From Microbacterium testaceum StLB037 (GTDB taxonomy: Bacteria; Actinomycetota; Actinomycetes; Actinomycetales; Microbacteriaceae), in the NCBI RefSeq assembly GCF_900104345.1, contig NZ_FNJN01000001.1:434001-498000 (forward strand): a DNA stretch of 64,000 nt, given 5' to 3'. The notes beneath the pieces are model-generated. The model searched no databases, was not told where the DNA came from, and saw only the letters and a program-made list of their open reading frames with translations. Each line of letters begins with the position of its first letter. Within the stretch, counting starts at the first letter, position 1. Position numbers and translations under genes: made by a program. Shown in pieces: positions 43,799 to 57,558 of the stretch.

Positions 43799-43854
43799 CC
43801 TGCCCTCATCGCCGGTAAAGGGGGCAGTCGGAAGTGCCCGGCGATGAGGGCAGG
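43799..43854. repeat. 17-bp perfect inverted repeat in the pheT-argC gap
   Basis: CCTGCCCTCATCGCCGG (43799-43815) pairs with CCGGCGATGAGGGCAGG (43838-43854) across a 22-nt loop. The loop itself can pair (GGGCA with TGCCC). No T tract follows. The gene-less stretch 43659-44170 is the longest of the window and contains this, the palindrome at 43876 and the leader ORF at 43993. Confidence 0.75.
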
Positions 43855-43875
43855 TTCCACAGCATAACCCGACCG

Positions 43876-43895
43876 TGTCCCCCATTTGGGGGACA
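43876..43895. promoter_or_regulatory. 20-nt perfect palindrome TGTCCCCCA-N2-TGGGGGACA
   Basis: TGTCCCCCATTTGGGGGACA has 9-bp perfect arms. It looks like an operator for a dimeric regulator, 86 nt upstream of the leader -10. The G/C-tract arms recall CsoR-type operators, but no such regulator is nearby. A degenerate relative lies at 19625-19644. Confidence 0.55.
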
Positions 43896-43980
43896 TGGCC
43901 ATCGAGGGGCGTGTCGTCCCCGGCTCGCCGGGCGTCACAGCGGGGCGGGGGACGATTTGCCCCGCGCCCTCCGCGGCGGA

Positions 43981-43986
43981 TACCCT
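43981..43986 (+). promoter_or_regulatory. -10 element of the argC upstream leader ORF
   Basis: TACCCT, exactly 6 nt before ATG 43993, the same geometry as the other leaderless promoters of the window. Confidence 0.45.
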
Positions 43987-43992
43987 CGCCAC

Positions 43993-44088
43993 ATGTCGTC
44001 GATCACCGTGCGCACCGAGGAGCTCTTCGTGAGCACCGGTGGCGAGCGTCGACGTCGGGTCGCGCGCCGATTCTCGGCGACCTCGTAA
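43993..44088 (+). CDS. candidate arginine leader peptide upstream of argC
   Basis: A 31-codon frame (ATG to TAA) encoding MSSITVRTEELFVSTGG followed by ERRRRVARRFSATS. Seven of 31 residues are Arg, six of them within eight codons, using CGT, CGA, CGT, CGG, CGC and CGA. It starts exactly at the predicted leaderless transcription start and ends 82 nt before argC. A hairpin GCCGA-TTC-TCGGC covers the last Arg codons, and its right arm can instead pair in GGCGAC (44076-44081) with GTCGCC (44114-44119). This is the layout of a translation-dependent attenuator. No database homologue was checked. Confidence 0.4.
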   Translation: MSSITVRTEELFVSTGGERRRRVARRFSATS

Positions 44089-44158
44089 CCCGCCTCCGGT
44101 CGGGCATACGGGCGTCGCCGCCCCGGTACACGCTGCTTTCAGCACCAGCCCCGACTCG

Positions 44159-44164
44159 TAAGGT
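44159..44164 (+). promoter_or_regulatory. -10 element of argC (leaderless)
   Basis: TAAGGT, exactly 6 nt before ATG 44171. It overlaps a possible AAGGTGG ribosome-binding site that would serve a longer transcript from the leader promoter. Confidence 0.5.
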
Positions 44165-44170
44165 GGATAC

Positions 44171-45220
44171 ATGACCCTCTCGGTCGCCGTCTCCGGCGCT
44201 TCCGGCTACGCGGGTGGCGAGATCCTCCGCCTCCTGGCCGCTCATCCCGACGTCGAGATCCGCACCGTCACCGCGCACTCCAGCGCGGGACAGCCGCTCG
44301 TCGCCCACCAGCCGCACCTGCGCTCCCTCGCGCACCTCGAACTCCAGCCCACGACGCCCGAGGTGCTCGCGGGTCATGACGTGGTGTTCCTCGCCCTGCC
44401 GCATGGCCAGTCGGCGCAGTACACCGACGCCCTGGCTGATACGCCGCTCATCATCGACGCCGGAGCCGATCACCGCCTGGTCTCCGCGGAGGACTGGGCG
44501 CAGTTCTACGGGGGGCCGCACCCCGACCCGTGGGCCTACGGAGTACCCGAGCTCCCGGTCGCGGGCGGGAAGCAGCGCGAGAAGCTCCGCTGTGCCACGC
44601 GCGTCGCCGCCCCGGGCTGCAACGCCTCGACCGTGGCCCTCTCTCTCGCCCCCGGTGTCGCCGCCGGCGTCATCGACCCCGCGGACATCGTGTCGGTGCT
44701 CGCGGTCGGACCGAGCGGGGCCGGCAAGTCGGCCAAGACGAACCTCCTCGCCAGCGAGATCCTCGGATCGGCGAACCCCTATGCCGTGGGCGGCACCCAC
44801 CGTCACATCCCCGAGATCCGGCAGGCCCTGGTCGCCGCGGGGGCGTCGAGCGACGGCATCCGTCTGTCTTTCACTCCCGTGCTCGTGCCGATGGCGCGGG
44901 GCATCCTCGCCACGTCGTCGGCTCCGATCCGCGAGGGGGCGACGGATGCCGAGATCCGCGGCGCGTGGGAGAACGCGTACGGTGACGAGCCGTTCGTCGA
45001 GCTGCTGCCCGCGGGGGTGTTCCCGCGCACGGCCGACGTGCTCGGTGCGAACGTCGCCTCGATGGGGCTCGCGATCGACCGCGCGGCGAACCGCGTGACG
45101 GTGGTGGCCGCCGTCGACAATCTCGTCAAAGGCACCGCCGGTGCGGCCATCCAATCCATGAACCTGGCGCTGGGTCTCGCCGAGACCACCGCCCTTCCCC
45201 TGAACGGAGTCGCCCCGTGA
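44171..45220 (+). CDS. argC: N-acetyl-gamma-glutamyl-phosphate reductase ArgC
   Basis: Third step of ornithine/arginine synthesis. 349 aa. The NADP loop is [16 protein letters not shown] near residues 7-22. The catalytic Cys is in [15 protein letters not shown], and the family's GTHRHIPEI motif is present. First gene of argC-J-B-D-F with 4-nt overlaps throughout. Confidence 0.96.
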   Translation: MTLSVAVSGASGYAGGEILRLLAAHPDVEIRTVTAHSSAGQPLVAHQPHLRSLAHLELQPTTPEVLAGHDVVFLALPHGQSAQYTDALADTPLIIDAGADHRLVSAEDWAQFYGGPHPDPWAYGVPELPVAGGKQREKLRCATRVAAPGCNASTVALSLAPGVAAGVIDPADIVSVLAVGPSGAGKSAKTNLLASEILGSANPYAVGGTHRHIPEIRQALVAAGASSDGIRLSFTPVLVPMARGILATSSAPIREGATDAEIRGAWENAYGDEPFVELLPAGVFPRTADVLGANVASMGLAIDRAANRVTVVAAVDNLVKGTAGAAIQSMNLALGLAETTALPLNGVAP

Positions 45221-46370
45221 GCGTGACCGCCCCCGCTGGATTCGAGGCGGCCGGAGTCGCCGTCGGGCTCAAGTCGACCGGCGCGCGAGACGTCGCGGTG
45301 GTGGTGAACCGGGGGCCGCTCAAGGTGGGCGCCGCGGTGTTCACGTCGAACCGCGCGAAGGCGAACCCGATCCTGTGGTCGGAGCAGGTCGTCACGGACG
45401 GCACGATCGAGGCCGTGGTGCTCAACTCGGGCGGGGCCAACTGCTTCACGGGATCGTTCGGCTTCCAGACGACCCATCAGACCGCCGAGCGTGCGGCCGA
45501 GCTCCTCGGCGTCGGCGCGGGCGATGTGGTGGTGTGTTCCACCGGTCTCATCGGCACCGGAGACGAGGTGTTCCGCGCGAAGGTCCTGCAGGGCGTCGAC
45601 GAGGGCGTCGCCGCTCTCTCGGCCGAGGGGGGAGAAGACGCGTCTCTGGCGATCATGACCACCGACTCGAAGCCCAAGCGCGCGGTCCACGCGGGCGACG
45701 GATGGTCGATCGGCGGCATGGCGAAGGGGGCCGGGATGCTGGCCCCGGGCCTGGCGACGATGCTCGTCGTGCTGACGACCGACGTCGTTCTCGACGCCGC
45801 GGAGGCCGACGCGGCGCTCCGCTCGGCGACGCGCGTGAGCTTCGACCGGCTCGACTCCGACGGCTGCATGTCGACCAACGACCAGGTGACGCTCATGGCC
45901 AGCGGTGCCAGCGGCATCCGGGTGGATGCCGAGGAGTTCGCCGCGGCCCTCGCCGGGGTGTGCGACGACCTCGCCGCTCAGCTGCAGGGCGACGCCGAGG
46001 GAGCCAGCCACGACATCACGATCCGGGTCGTGAACGCGGCGAGCGAGGACGACGCCGTCGAGGTCGGTCGCTCGGTCGCCCGCAACAACCTCTTCAAGGC
46101 CGCGATCTTCGGCAACGACCCCAACTGGGGTCGGGTGCTCGCCGCCATCGGCACCACCGACGCGGCCTTCGACCCCTACGACGTGGACGTGTGGATGAAC
46201 GGCGTGCGCGTGTGCACGGCCGGTGGTCCCGATCGCCCTCGCGAGGACGTCGACCTCACTCCGCGCGCCACCGACCTCGTCATCGACCTCAAGGTCGGCG
46301 AGGCCGCGGCCACGATCCGCACCAACGACCTGACGCACGATTACGTCCACGAGAACAGCGCTTACTCCTC

Positions 46371-46374
<4 letters not shown>
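45217..46374 (+). CDS. argJ: bifunctional ornithine acetyltransferase/N-acetylglutamate synthase ArgJ
   Basis: Recycles the acetyl group from N-acetylornithine to glutamate. 385 aa. Its Ntn-type self-cleavage occurs before the Thr in [14 protein letters not shown] (near residue 180), generating two subunits. Other motifs are [10 protein letters not shown] and [16 protein letters not shown] 45217 overlaps the argC stop. Whether it also makes acetylglutamate from acetyl-CoA (bifunctional) is not decidable from sequence. Confidence 0.96.
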
Positions 46375-52029
<5,655 letters not shown>

Positions 52030-52041
52030 GTATCAGTTATT

Positions 52042-52074
52042 CGCTTATCATTTGACGAAAATAAGCGTTAAACT
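52042..52074 (+). promoter_or_regulatory. AT-rich promoter/operator of satD
   Basis: CGCTTAT (52042-52048) and ATAAGCG (52061-52067) form a 7-bp inverted repeat with a 12-nt spacer. The -10 TAAACT (52069-52074) follows and ends 6 nt before ATG. Further TTAT half-sites flank it (AGTTAT at 52035, AACTTAT at 52071). The AT content is unusual for this genome. Confidence 0.6.
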
Positions 52075-52080
52075 TATCTC

Positions 52081-52728
52081 ATGACCGTTGCCGTGATTGC
52101 CGACATCGTCGCGTCGCGGCGACTCGATGACCGTGCCGGGGCGCAACGCGCCATCGAAGACGCCGTCGCCACCGTCCAGAACGATCTGCCCCTCGCCACC
52201 GCCCCCCTCACGGCCGTGGTCGGCGACGAGCTGCAGGGCGAATACGACGACCTCTCGAGCGCTCTCGCGTCCCTGCTCCTGCTGCGCCTGGCGCTGCCCG
52301 ATGACGTCGACTGCCGATTCGGCATCGGTGTCGGCGACGTGCGCCCCATCGAACTGGCCGACCGCACCGTCCCCGAGGGGCCGGCCTGGTGGGCCGCTCG
52401 AGAGGCCATCGACCACATCGAGCGCCTGCAGCAGCGCGCCGCGCCGCTCGCCCGCACGTGGATCGTCCTCGGCGAGGGGGAGGATGCCACCATGACCGAG
52501 ACCATCGCGCTCGCCCGCGCCTACGCCCTGAGTCGCGACCAGCTCGTGTCGGCCATGAGCGAGAGGTCGCGCAGACTCACGTACGGTCGCTGCCTCGGCC
52601 GCTCCCAGCGCGACCTCGCCGACGCCGAGGGTGTCAGCCAATCCGCCGTGTCGCAGGCACTTGCGACGGCGGGGGCGGCGTCGCTCGTCGAGGGTTTCGC
52701 GGCGCTGACCGCGGGGGCTCGATCGTGA
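52081..52728 (+). CDS. SatD-family protein with C-terminal helix-turn-helix
   Basis: 215 aa. The N-terminal domain (VIADIVASRRLDDR, VVGDELQGEYDDL, FGIGVGDVRPIE) has the SatD pattern, seen in a family named after a streptococcal secretion/acid-tolerance locus. The C-terminal ~60 residues (RRLTYGRCLGRSQRDLADAE, then GVSQSAVSQALATAG) form an HTH, so it probably regulates genes, plausibly its own palindromic promoter. It is translationally coupled to the next gene, a membrane protein. The function is unproven in any actinobacterium I know of. Confidence 0.8.
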   Translation: MTVAVIADIVASRRLDDRAGAQRAIEDAVATVQNDLPLATAPLTAVVGDELQGEYDDLSSALASLLLLRLALPDDVDCRFGIGVGDVRPIELADRTVPEGPAWWAAREAIDHIERLQQRAAPLARTWIVLGEGEDATMTETIALARAYALSRDQLVSAMSERSRRLTYGRCLGRSQRDLADAEGVSQSAVSQALATAGAASLVEGFAALTAGARS

Positions 52729-53438
52729 TCGCGGCCGGGCTTCTGCTCCTCGCGGTCGGCGCGGTCGATCTGCTGCGCCAGATGATCCGCACGCGTCGGT
52801 GGCTCGCCTTCGCGGTGGCATCCGTGCTCCTCGTGCTGTTCTCGGCCGGACTCGACGCCGTGATCGCCGGGCTCCTCGCCGTCGCGGTCGCCGCCATCTG
52901 GACGTGGGTCGTGCCCGAGGACGGTCCCGCCCGCGCGGGCCTGTGGCCTGTCGCCCTGCTCGCGCTCGCCGCGGCGGCGTGCGTGGTCATCGCCCCGGGG
53001 CGGGAGCGGCCGGGTCTGCTCGGCGAAGCGTGGGCGGCGTATCGCCCGGGAGCGTCGGTGTCGATCGACGTGGCGGTCCTCGTCATCGGCTGTCTGGTCT
53101 TCCTGCTGGAGTCGGGAAACGCGGTGGTGCGCATCGCGCTGCGTTCCGAGATGGGCGGGCGCGCGGCCGACCCCGAGGGCGCCACCGTGCCGACCCTCAA
53201 GGGCGGACGGCTGATCGGGCCGCTCGAGCGCATCCTCGTCTTCGTGCTGACGCTGACCGGTGCGTACACGCTTCTCGCCGCGGTCCTGGCGGCGAAGGGG
53301 ATCGTGCGCTTCCCCGAGATCTCGAGAGACCGTGACGACGGCGACCGCGCGGAGTACTTCCTCATCGGCAGTCTGGTCAGCTGGGTCACCTCGCTCGCCG
53401 CGGCGTTCCTCGTGTGGTGGGGCGTGCACGCGGGCTGA
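52725..53438 (+). CDS. polytopic membrane protein coupled to satD
   Basis: 237 aa with about six to seven hydrophobic helices. GTG 52725 overlaps the satD stop. The C-terminal half (GGRLIGPLERILVFVLTLTG, then AKGIVRFPEISRD and EYFLIGSLVSWVTSLAAAFL) resembles the C-terminal module of DUF3307-type membrane proteins that accompany SatD. The N-terminal DUF3307 motif itself is not visible. The function is unknown. Confidence 0.72.
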   Translation: MIAAGLLLLAVGAVDLLRQMIRTRRWLAFAVASVLLVLFSAGLDAVIAGLLAVAVAAIWTWVVPEDGPARAGLWPVALLALAAAACVVIAPGRERPGLLGEAWAAYRPGASVSIDVAVLVIGCLVFLLESGNAVVRIALRSEMGGRAADPEGATVPTLKGGRLIGPLERILVFVLTLTGAYTLLAAVLAAKGIVRFPEISRDRDDGDRAEYFLIGSLVSWVTSLAAAFLVWWGVHAG

Positions 53439-53498
53439 CGCCTCACGACCCGCGCGGAGCGGCTACGGTCGAAGCACATCACAGGGGGAGATGGACGC

Positions 53499-54380
53499 AT
53501 GAACGCTGCACCAGGCTGGTACGACGCGGGGACGCCGGGGCGCGTCCGCTGGTGGGACGGAACGCAGTGGACGGTGCACGAGGCGCCGGTCGCCGCCGCG
53601 GCCCCGGTCGCTGCGCCGCCGCAGCCGGTCGCGGTGCCCGCCCAGTCCGGGCCGCAGCCGGGCTGGTACCCCACGACAGCGGGCGAGCTGCGCTGGTGGG
53701 ACGGCACCATCTGGACGGGCTCCCGCGTGCGCGACGGCAGAGCGGGGATCGACTGGGCAACGCTGGAGCGGCCGGTCTTCGGATGGGTCGCGGGAGGGAT
53801 GTTCCTGTTCGCGGGTCTGTGCTTCGTGCTGTCCGGCGTTCTCACGCGGAACCTCACGATCCTGCCCTTGTTCTTCCTGGCGTTGTCGGCGTTGTGGTTG
53901 GCGATGGCCGCGCAGAGCACGCGTGTACGACGGATCCCGACACCGGTCGGAGACCCCGTCGCTCCTGAGCAGGTGCGCCCGCTGCCCGGAGAGGTCGACG
54001 GACCCGGCGCGGGGTGGTACCCGATCAGCCGCGTCGCTCATCGGTGGTGGACGGGTCAGCGGTGGGGGGCCTACCTCTCGTCGACCTTCGGGGTGCGTCC
54101 CACCTTCCATGCCGAGCAGTCGATGCGGACGCTCCGCATCGCGTTGACGGTGATCGCGGCGTTGACGGGGATCGCGATCGTCGTCGGCATCGTCCTCATC
54201 TCGATCGCGGCCGGGCCCGTGCAGCTGGCCATCGGCGTGCTCGTGACGGTGTGCGCGGTCCTGTTTGGGGTCGCCATCGCGGTCATCTGGGTGGTCGCGC
54301 GCTCGCAGACCCGCGTTCTGCTCCTCCCGACCGATCCGCCCGCGACCGCCGCCGGTCACCCGCCCCAGCGACCCTGGTGA
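53499..54380 (+). CDS. DUF2510 membrane protein with three WW-like repeats
   Basis: 293 aa. Two clear N-terminal DUF2510 repeats (PGWYDAGTPGRVRWWDGTQW near residues 5-24 and PGWYPTTAGELRWWDGTIW near 53-71) are joined by an Ala/Pro linker. A third, looser copy (AGWYPISRVAHRWWTGQRW) lies near 170-190. Two pairs of membrane helices follow each block (VAGGMFLFAGLCFVLSG and LTVIAALTGIAIVVGIVLIS among them). GGGGGAG lies upstream of ATG. DUF2510 is an actinobacterial surface- or membrane-associated domain of unknown function. Confidence 0.85.
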   Translation: MNAAPGWYDAGTPGRVRWWDGTQWTVHEAPVAAAAPVAAPPQPVAVPAQSGPQPGWYPTTAGELRWWDGTIWTGSRVRDGRAGIDWATLERPVFGWVAGGMFLFAGLCFVLSGVLTRNLTILPLFFLALSALWLAMAAQSTRVRRIPTPVGDPVAPEQVRPLPGEVDGPGAGWYPISRVAHRWWTGQRWGAYLSSTFGVRPTFHAEQSMRTLRIALTVIAALTGIAIVVGIVLISIAAGPVQLAIGVLVTVCAVLFGVAIAVIWVVARSQTRVLLLPTDPPATAAGHPPQRPW

Positions 54381-54421
54381 GTGCCCGGGCCGTGGCATCC
54401 GGAGTCGGATACCCCCGCTGA

Positions 54422-54427
54422 TACCCT
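54422..54427 (+). promoter_or_regulatory. -10 element of tyrS (leaderless)
   Basis: TACCCT, exactly 6 nt before GTG 54434. A leaderless message rules out a T-box leader, which many bacteria use for tyrS. Confidence 0.55.
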
Positions 54428-54433
54428 GAACCG

Positions 54434-55747
54434 GTGTCTGCCTCCACCGATGCGGCGCCCGTGAGCGCCCTCGCCCCCGCCATCGATCCGACCTTCGACA
54501 ACGTCTGGGACGAGCTCGTCTGGCGCGGTCTGGTGCATGTCTCGACCGACGAGGGCGAGCTGCGCGAACTGCTCGGCGGAGACCCGATCACGTTCTACTG
54601 CGGCTTCGACCCGACCGCGCCGAGCCTGCACCTCGGCAACCTCGTGCAGCTGCTCACGATGCGTCGCCTGCAGCTGGCCGGTCACCACCCGCTCGGACTG
54701 GTCGGCGGGTCGACCGGTCTCGTCGGCGACCCGCGTCCCACGGCCGAGCGCACGCTCAACGCGCGCGAGACCGTCGAGGAGTGGGTGGGTCTGCTGCGCG
54801 GTCAGGTCGAGCGTTTCCTGAGCTTCGAGGGCGACAACGCCGCGCGGATCGTCAATAACCTCGACTGGACCGCACCTCTCAGCGCGATCGACTTCCTCCG
54901 AGACATCGGCAAGTACTTCCGCGTCGGCACGATGCTGAAGAAGGACGCGGTCAGCGCGCGCCTGAACTCCGAAGCGGGCATCAGCTACACCGAGTTCAGC
55001 TACCAGATCCTGCAGGGCCTCGACTACCTCGAGCTGTACCGCCAGTACGGCTGCGTGCTGCAGACCGGCGGCAGTGACCAGTGGGGCAATCTCACCAGCG
55101 GCACCGACCTGGTGCGCCGCGCCGAGGGCGTCTCGGTGCACGCGATCGGCACCCCGCTGATCACGAACAGCGACGGCACGAAGTTCGGCAAGAGCGAGGG
55201 CAACGCGATCTGGCTGGATGCCGAGATGTGCAGCCCCTGGGTCATGTACCAGTTCTGGTTGAACACCGACGACCGCGACGTGGTCGAGCGCCTGAAGGTG
55301 TTCACCTTCCTCACGCGCGCCGAGATCGCCGAGTACGAGGCCCTGGTCGAGGCGGAGCCCTTCCGTCGCGCGGCGCAGAAGCGTCTCGCCCGCGAGGTGC
55401 TCACGACCGTGCACGGTGTGGAGGCCACCGAGGCCGTCATCGCGGCCACCGAGGCGTTGTTCGGGCAGGGCGATGTGACGGTCCTCGACGCCGCGGTGCT
55501 CCGCAGCGCGCTCGAAGAGCTGCCGCATGCGACCGTCGCCGCCGGCTCCACCGTGGTCGAGGCGCTCACGGCCACGGGCCTGTGCGCGAGCCTGAGTGAG
55601 GCCCGTCGCGCGATCTCGCAGGGCGGTGTCTCGCTCGACGGCGAGAAGGTCACGAGCGACGAAGCGGTCGTCGAGGGGACGCTCCCCGGCGGCGTCTCGG
55701 TGCTGCGCCGCGGAAAGAAGACCCTCGCGGGGCTCTTCCTGAGCTGA
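54434..55747 (+). CDS. tyrS: tyrosyl-tRNA synthetase
   Basis: 437 aa, class I. The HIGH-type motif is in PTAPSLHLGNLVQL, and the tyrosine-binding YQILQGLDYLEL and GGSDQWGNLTSG follow. The KMSKS-type motif is KFGKSEGNAIWLD. The C-terminal S4 RNA-binding domain includes SEARRAISQGGVSLDGEKV. GTG start from the leaderless -10. Confidence 0.97.
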   Translation: MSASTDAAPVSALAPAIDPTFDNVWDELVWRGLVHVSTDEGELRELLGGDPITFYCGFDPTAPSLHLGNLVQLLTMRRLQLAGHHPLGLVGGSTGLVGDPRPTAERTLNARETVEEWVGLLRGQVERFLSFEGDNAARIVNNLDWTAPLSAIDFLRDIGKYFRVGTMLKKDAVSARLNSEAGISYTEFSYQILQGLDYLELYRQYGCVLQTGGSDQWGNLTSGTDLVRRAEGVSVHAIGTPLITNSDGTKFGKSEGNAIWLDAEMCSPWVMYQFWLNTDDRDVVERLKVFTFLTRAEIAEYEALVEAEPFRRAAQKRLAREVLTTVHGVEATEAVIAATEALFGQGDVTVLDAAVLRSALEELPHATVAAGSTVVEALTATGLCASLSEARRAISQGGVSLDGEKVTSDEAVVEGTLPGGVSVLRRGKKTLAGLFLS

Positions 55748-55748
55748 C

Positions 55749-56540
55749 ATGCCGTTCACACCGAGCCACGCCGTCGTCGCGCTGCCTTTCCTGCGCACGC
55801 GGCTGGTTCCGGCGGCGATCGCGATCGGGGCGATGACCCCCGACCTGCCGCTTTTCGTGCGCGGGATGTGGCCCGGCTACGGCGTGACGCACGATGTCGC
55901 GTGGCTGCCGGTCACCGTCGTCGTCGCCTTCGTGCTGCTGCTGGTCTGGCGGTGCGTGCTGCGTCCGGCCACCCGAGAGCTGCTGCCGCGACCGGTGGCG
56001 GAGCGGTTGCCGGCGCAGTGGGATGCCGGCGCCCCCACGGCGCTGCGCGAGAGCGTCGGCGGGGGAGTCATCGGCATCCTGTGGCTCGTCCTCTCGCTCG
56101 CGCTCGGCGTCGCCTCGCACATCGCCTGGGACCTGTTCACGCATGAGGGTCGGGTGGGCGAGCAGCTGCTGCCCGCCCTCGCGGGTCAGTGGGGGCCGTT
56201 CACGGGGGCCAAGTGGTTGCAGCACGCCTCGAGCGCGTTCGGGCTGGCCGTGCTGGCCGTCTTCGCGCTGGTGTGGCTGTCGCGGCACGCGCCCGCGCCC
56301 GTGCGGAGGCAGATTCCGGATGCCGCCCGCTGGGCGTGGTGGCTCTCGCTTCCGGTCGCGTTGGCCGTGGCATCCGTCATCTCGCTCGCGGTGAACGGCG
56401 GGTTCGACGAGGAGTACACGACCACGCACCTCATCTACGGCGTGCTGACGAAGGTCGCCGCGGCGTGGGCGGCGCTGACGTTGGCTCTGGCGCTGTTCGT
56501 GCAGGTGCGGCGCGCGCGGGTCGCGGTGCGCGCGGGCTAG
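55749..56540 (+). CDS. DUF4184 membrane protein
   Basis: 263 aa, about six membrane helices. The N-terminus MPFTPSHAVVALPFLRTRLV and AIAIGAMTPDLPLF is the DUF4184 signature, related to membrane metal-dependent hydrolase-like proteins (His and Asp in SH...PD). Further His/Asp residues are in ASHIAWDLFTHEGR. ATG comes 1 nt after the tyrS stop, so it is co-transcribed. The function is unknown. Confidence 0.85.
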   Translation: MPFTPSHAVVALPFLRTRLVPAAIAIGAMTPDLPLFVRGMWPGYGVTHDVAWLPVTVVVAFVLLLVWRCVLRPATRELLPRPVAERLPAQWDAGAPTALRESVGGGVIGILWLVLSLALGVASHIAWDLFTHEGRVGEQLLPALAGQWGPFTGAKWLQHASSAFGLAVLAVFALVWLSRHAPAPVRRQIPDAARWAWWLSLPVALAVASVISLAVNGGFDEEYTTTHLIYGVLTKVAAAWAALTLALALFVQVRRARVAVRAG

Positions 56541-56639
56541 CGGCGTCCGGTCCCGCGACAGTCTCGGAGACCTCGGTTGTCGCGCGGTGCGACCTCGGCC
56601 CGGCCCGCGGGTCACACGGGCGCGGGGACGGGCGGCGGC

Positions 56640-56645
56640 TAGACT
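56640..56645 (+). promoter_or_regulatory. -10 element of the parA-scpAB operon
   Basis: TAGACT lies 10 nt before ATG 56656. Confidence 0.45.
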
Positions 56646-56655
56646 CGGGGACGTT

Positions 56656-57558
56656 ATGACGAAGGCAGGAGACTCGGTGTCGGCGAGCACAAAGGGCCAG
56701 AAGACGGGCGCAGACGAGGTCATCCTCGGACCCACCGGTCGCCCGTATCAGGGGTTCCCCACCCCGAAGCCGCTCGACAGCCACGGTCCCGCCCGCATCA
56801 TCGCGCTCTGCAACCAGAAGGGCGGCGTCGGAAAGACGACGACCACCATCAACCTGGCGGCCTCTCTCGCCGGGTACGGGCGACGTGTGCTCGCGATCGA
56901 CTTCGACCCGCAGGGTGCGCTGTCGGCGGGTCTCGGCATCCAGACGCACGACGTGCCGACCATCTACGACCTGCTGCTCGACACCAAGCGCGACCCGCGC
57001 GAGGTCATCGTGTCGACGCGGGTCGAGGGTCTCGACATCCTGCCCGCGAACATCGATCTGTCGGCGGCCGAGGTGCATCTTGTCAACGAGGTCGCCCGCG
57101 AGACGATCCTCGCCCGGGTCCTGCGCAAGGTCGCGGCCGACTACGACGTGATCCTCATCGACTGCCAGCCCTCGCTGGGTCTGCTGACCGTCAACGCCCT
57201 GACGGCGGCCCACGGCGTGCTGATCCCGCTCGAGTGCGAGTTCTTCGCCCTCCGCGGTGTCGCGTTGCTCGTCGAAACGATCGACAAGGTGCGCGACCGC
57301 CTCAACCCGGCGATCGAGCTCGACGGCGTGCTCGCCACGATGTACGACCCCCGCACCCTGCACTCGCGCGAGGTGCTCGAGCGGGTGGTCGAGGCGTTCG
57401 GCGACGACGTGCTCGAGACGGTCATCGGTCGCACGGTGAAGTTCCCGGATGCCTCGGTCTCGGGCATGCCGATCACGGAGTTCGCGCCCGAGCACGCCGC
57501 CGCCCAGGCCTACCTGCGGTTGGCGCGGGAGCTGGTCGCCCGTGGCGCCGTCGCCTGA
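56656..57558 (+). CDS. parA: ParA-family ATPase of the scpAB locus
   Basis: A 300-aa Soj/ParA-type P-loop ATPase. A ~45-aa N-terminal tail precedes the deviant Walker A NQKGGVGKTTTTINLAASLA. Then come Walker A' DFDPQGALSAGLG and Walker B VILIDCQPSLGLLT. There is no parB next to it. This orphan ParA beside scpA-scpB is the conserved actinobacterial arrangement, pointing to a role in chromosome organisation rather than plasmid partition. ATG 56656 is favoured by the adjacent -10. Confidence 0.9.
   Translation: MTKAGDSVSASTKGQKTGADEVILGPTGRPYQGFPTPKPLDSHGPARIIALCNQKGGVGKTTTTINLAASLAGYGRRVLAIDFDPQGALSAGLGIQTHDVPTIYDLLLDTKRDPREVIVSTRVEGLDILPANIDLSAAEVHLVNEVARETILARVLRKVAADYDVILIDCQPSLGLLTVNALTAAHGVLIPLECEFFALRGVALLVETIDKVRDRLNPAIELDGVLATMYDPRTLHSREVLERVVEAFGDDVLETVIGRTVKFPDASVSGMPITEFAPEHAAAQAYLRLARELVARGAVA

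Noticed and set aside
43834..44088. Longer 84-codon version of the arg leader ORF
   Set aside because: The first 53 codons run through the palindrome and upstream of the promoter; only the part from ATG 43993 fits a leaderless start.
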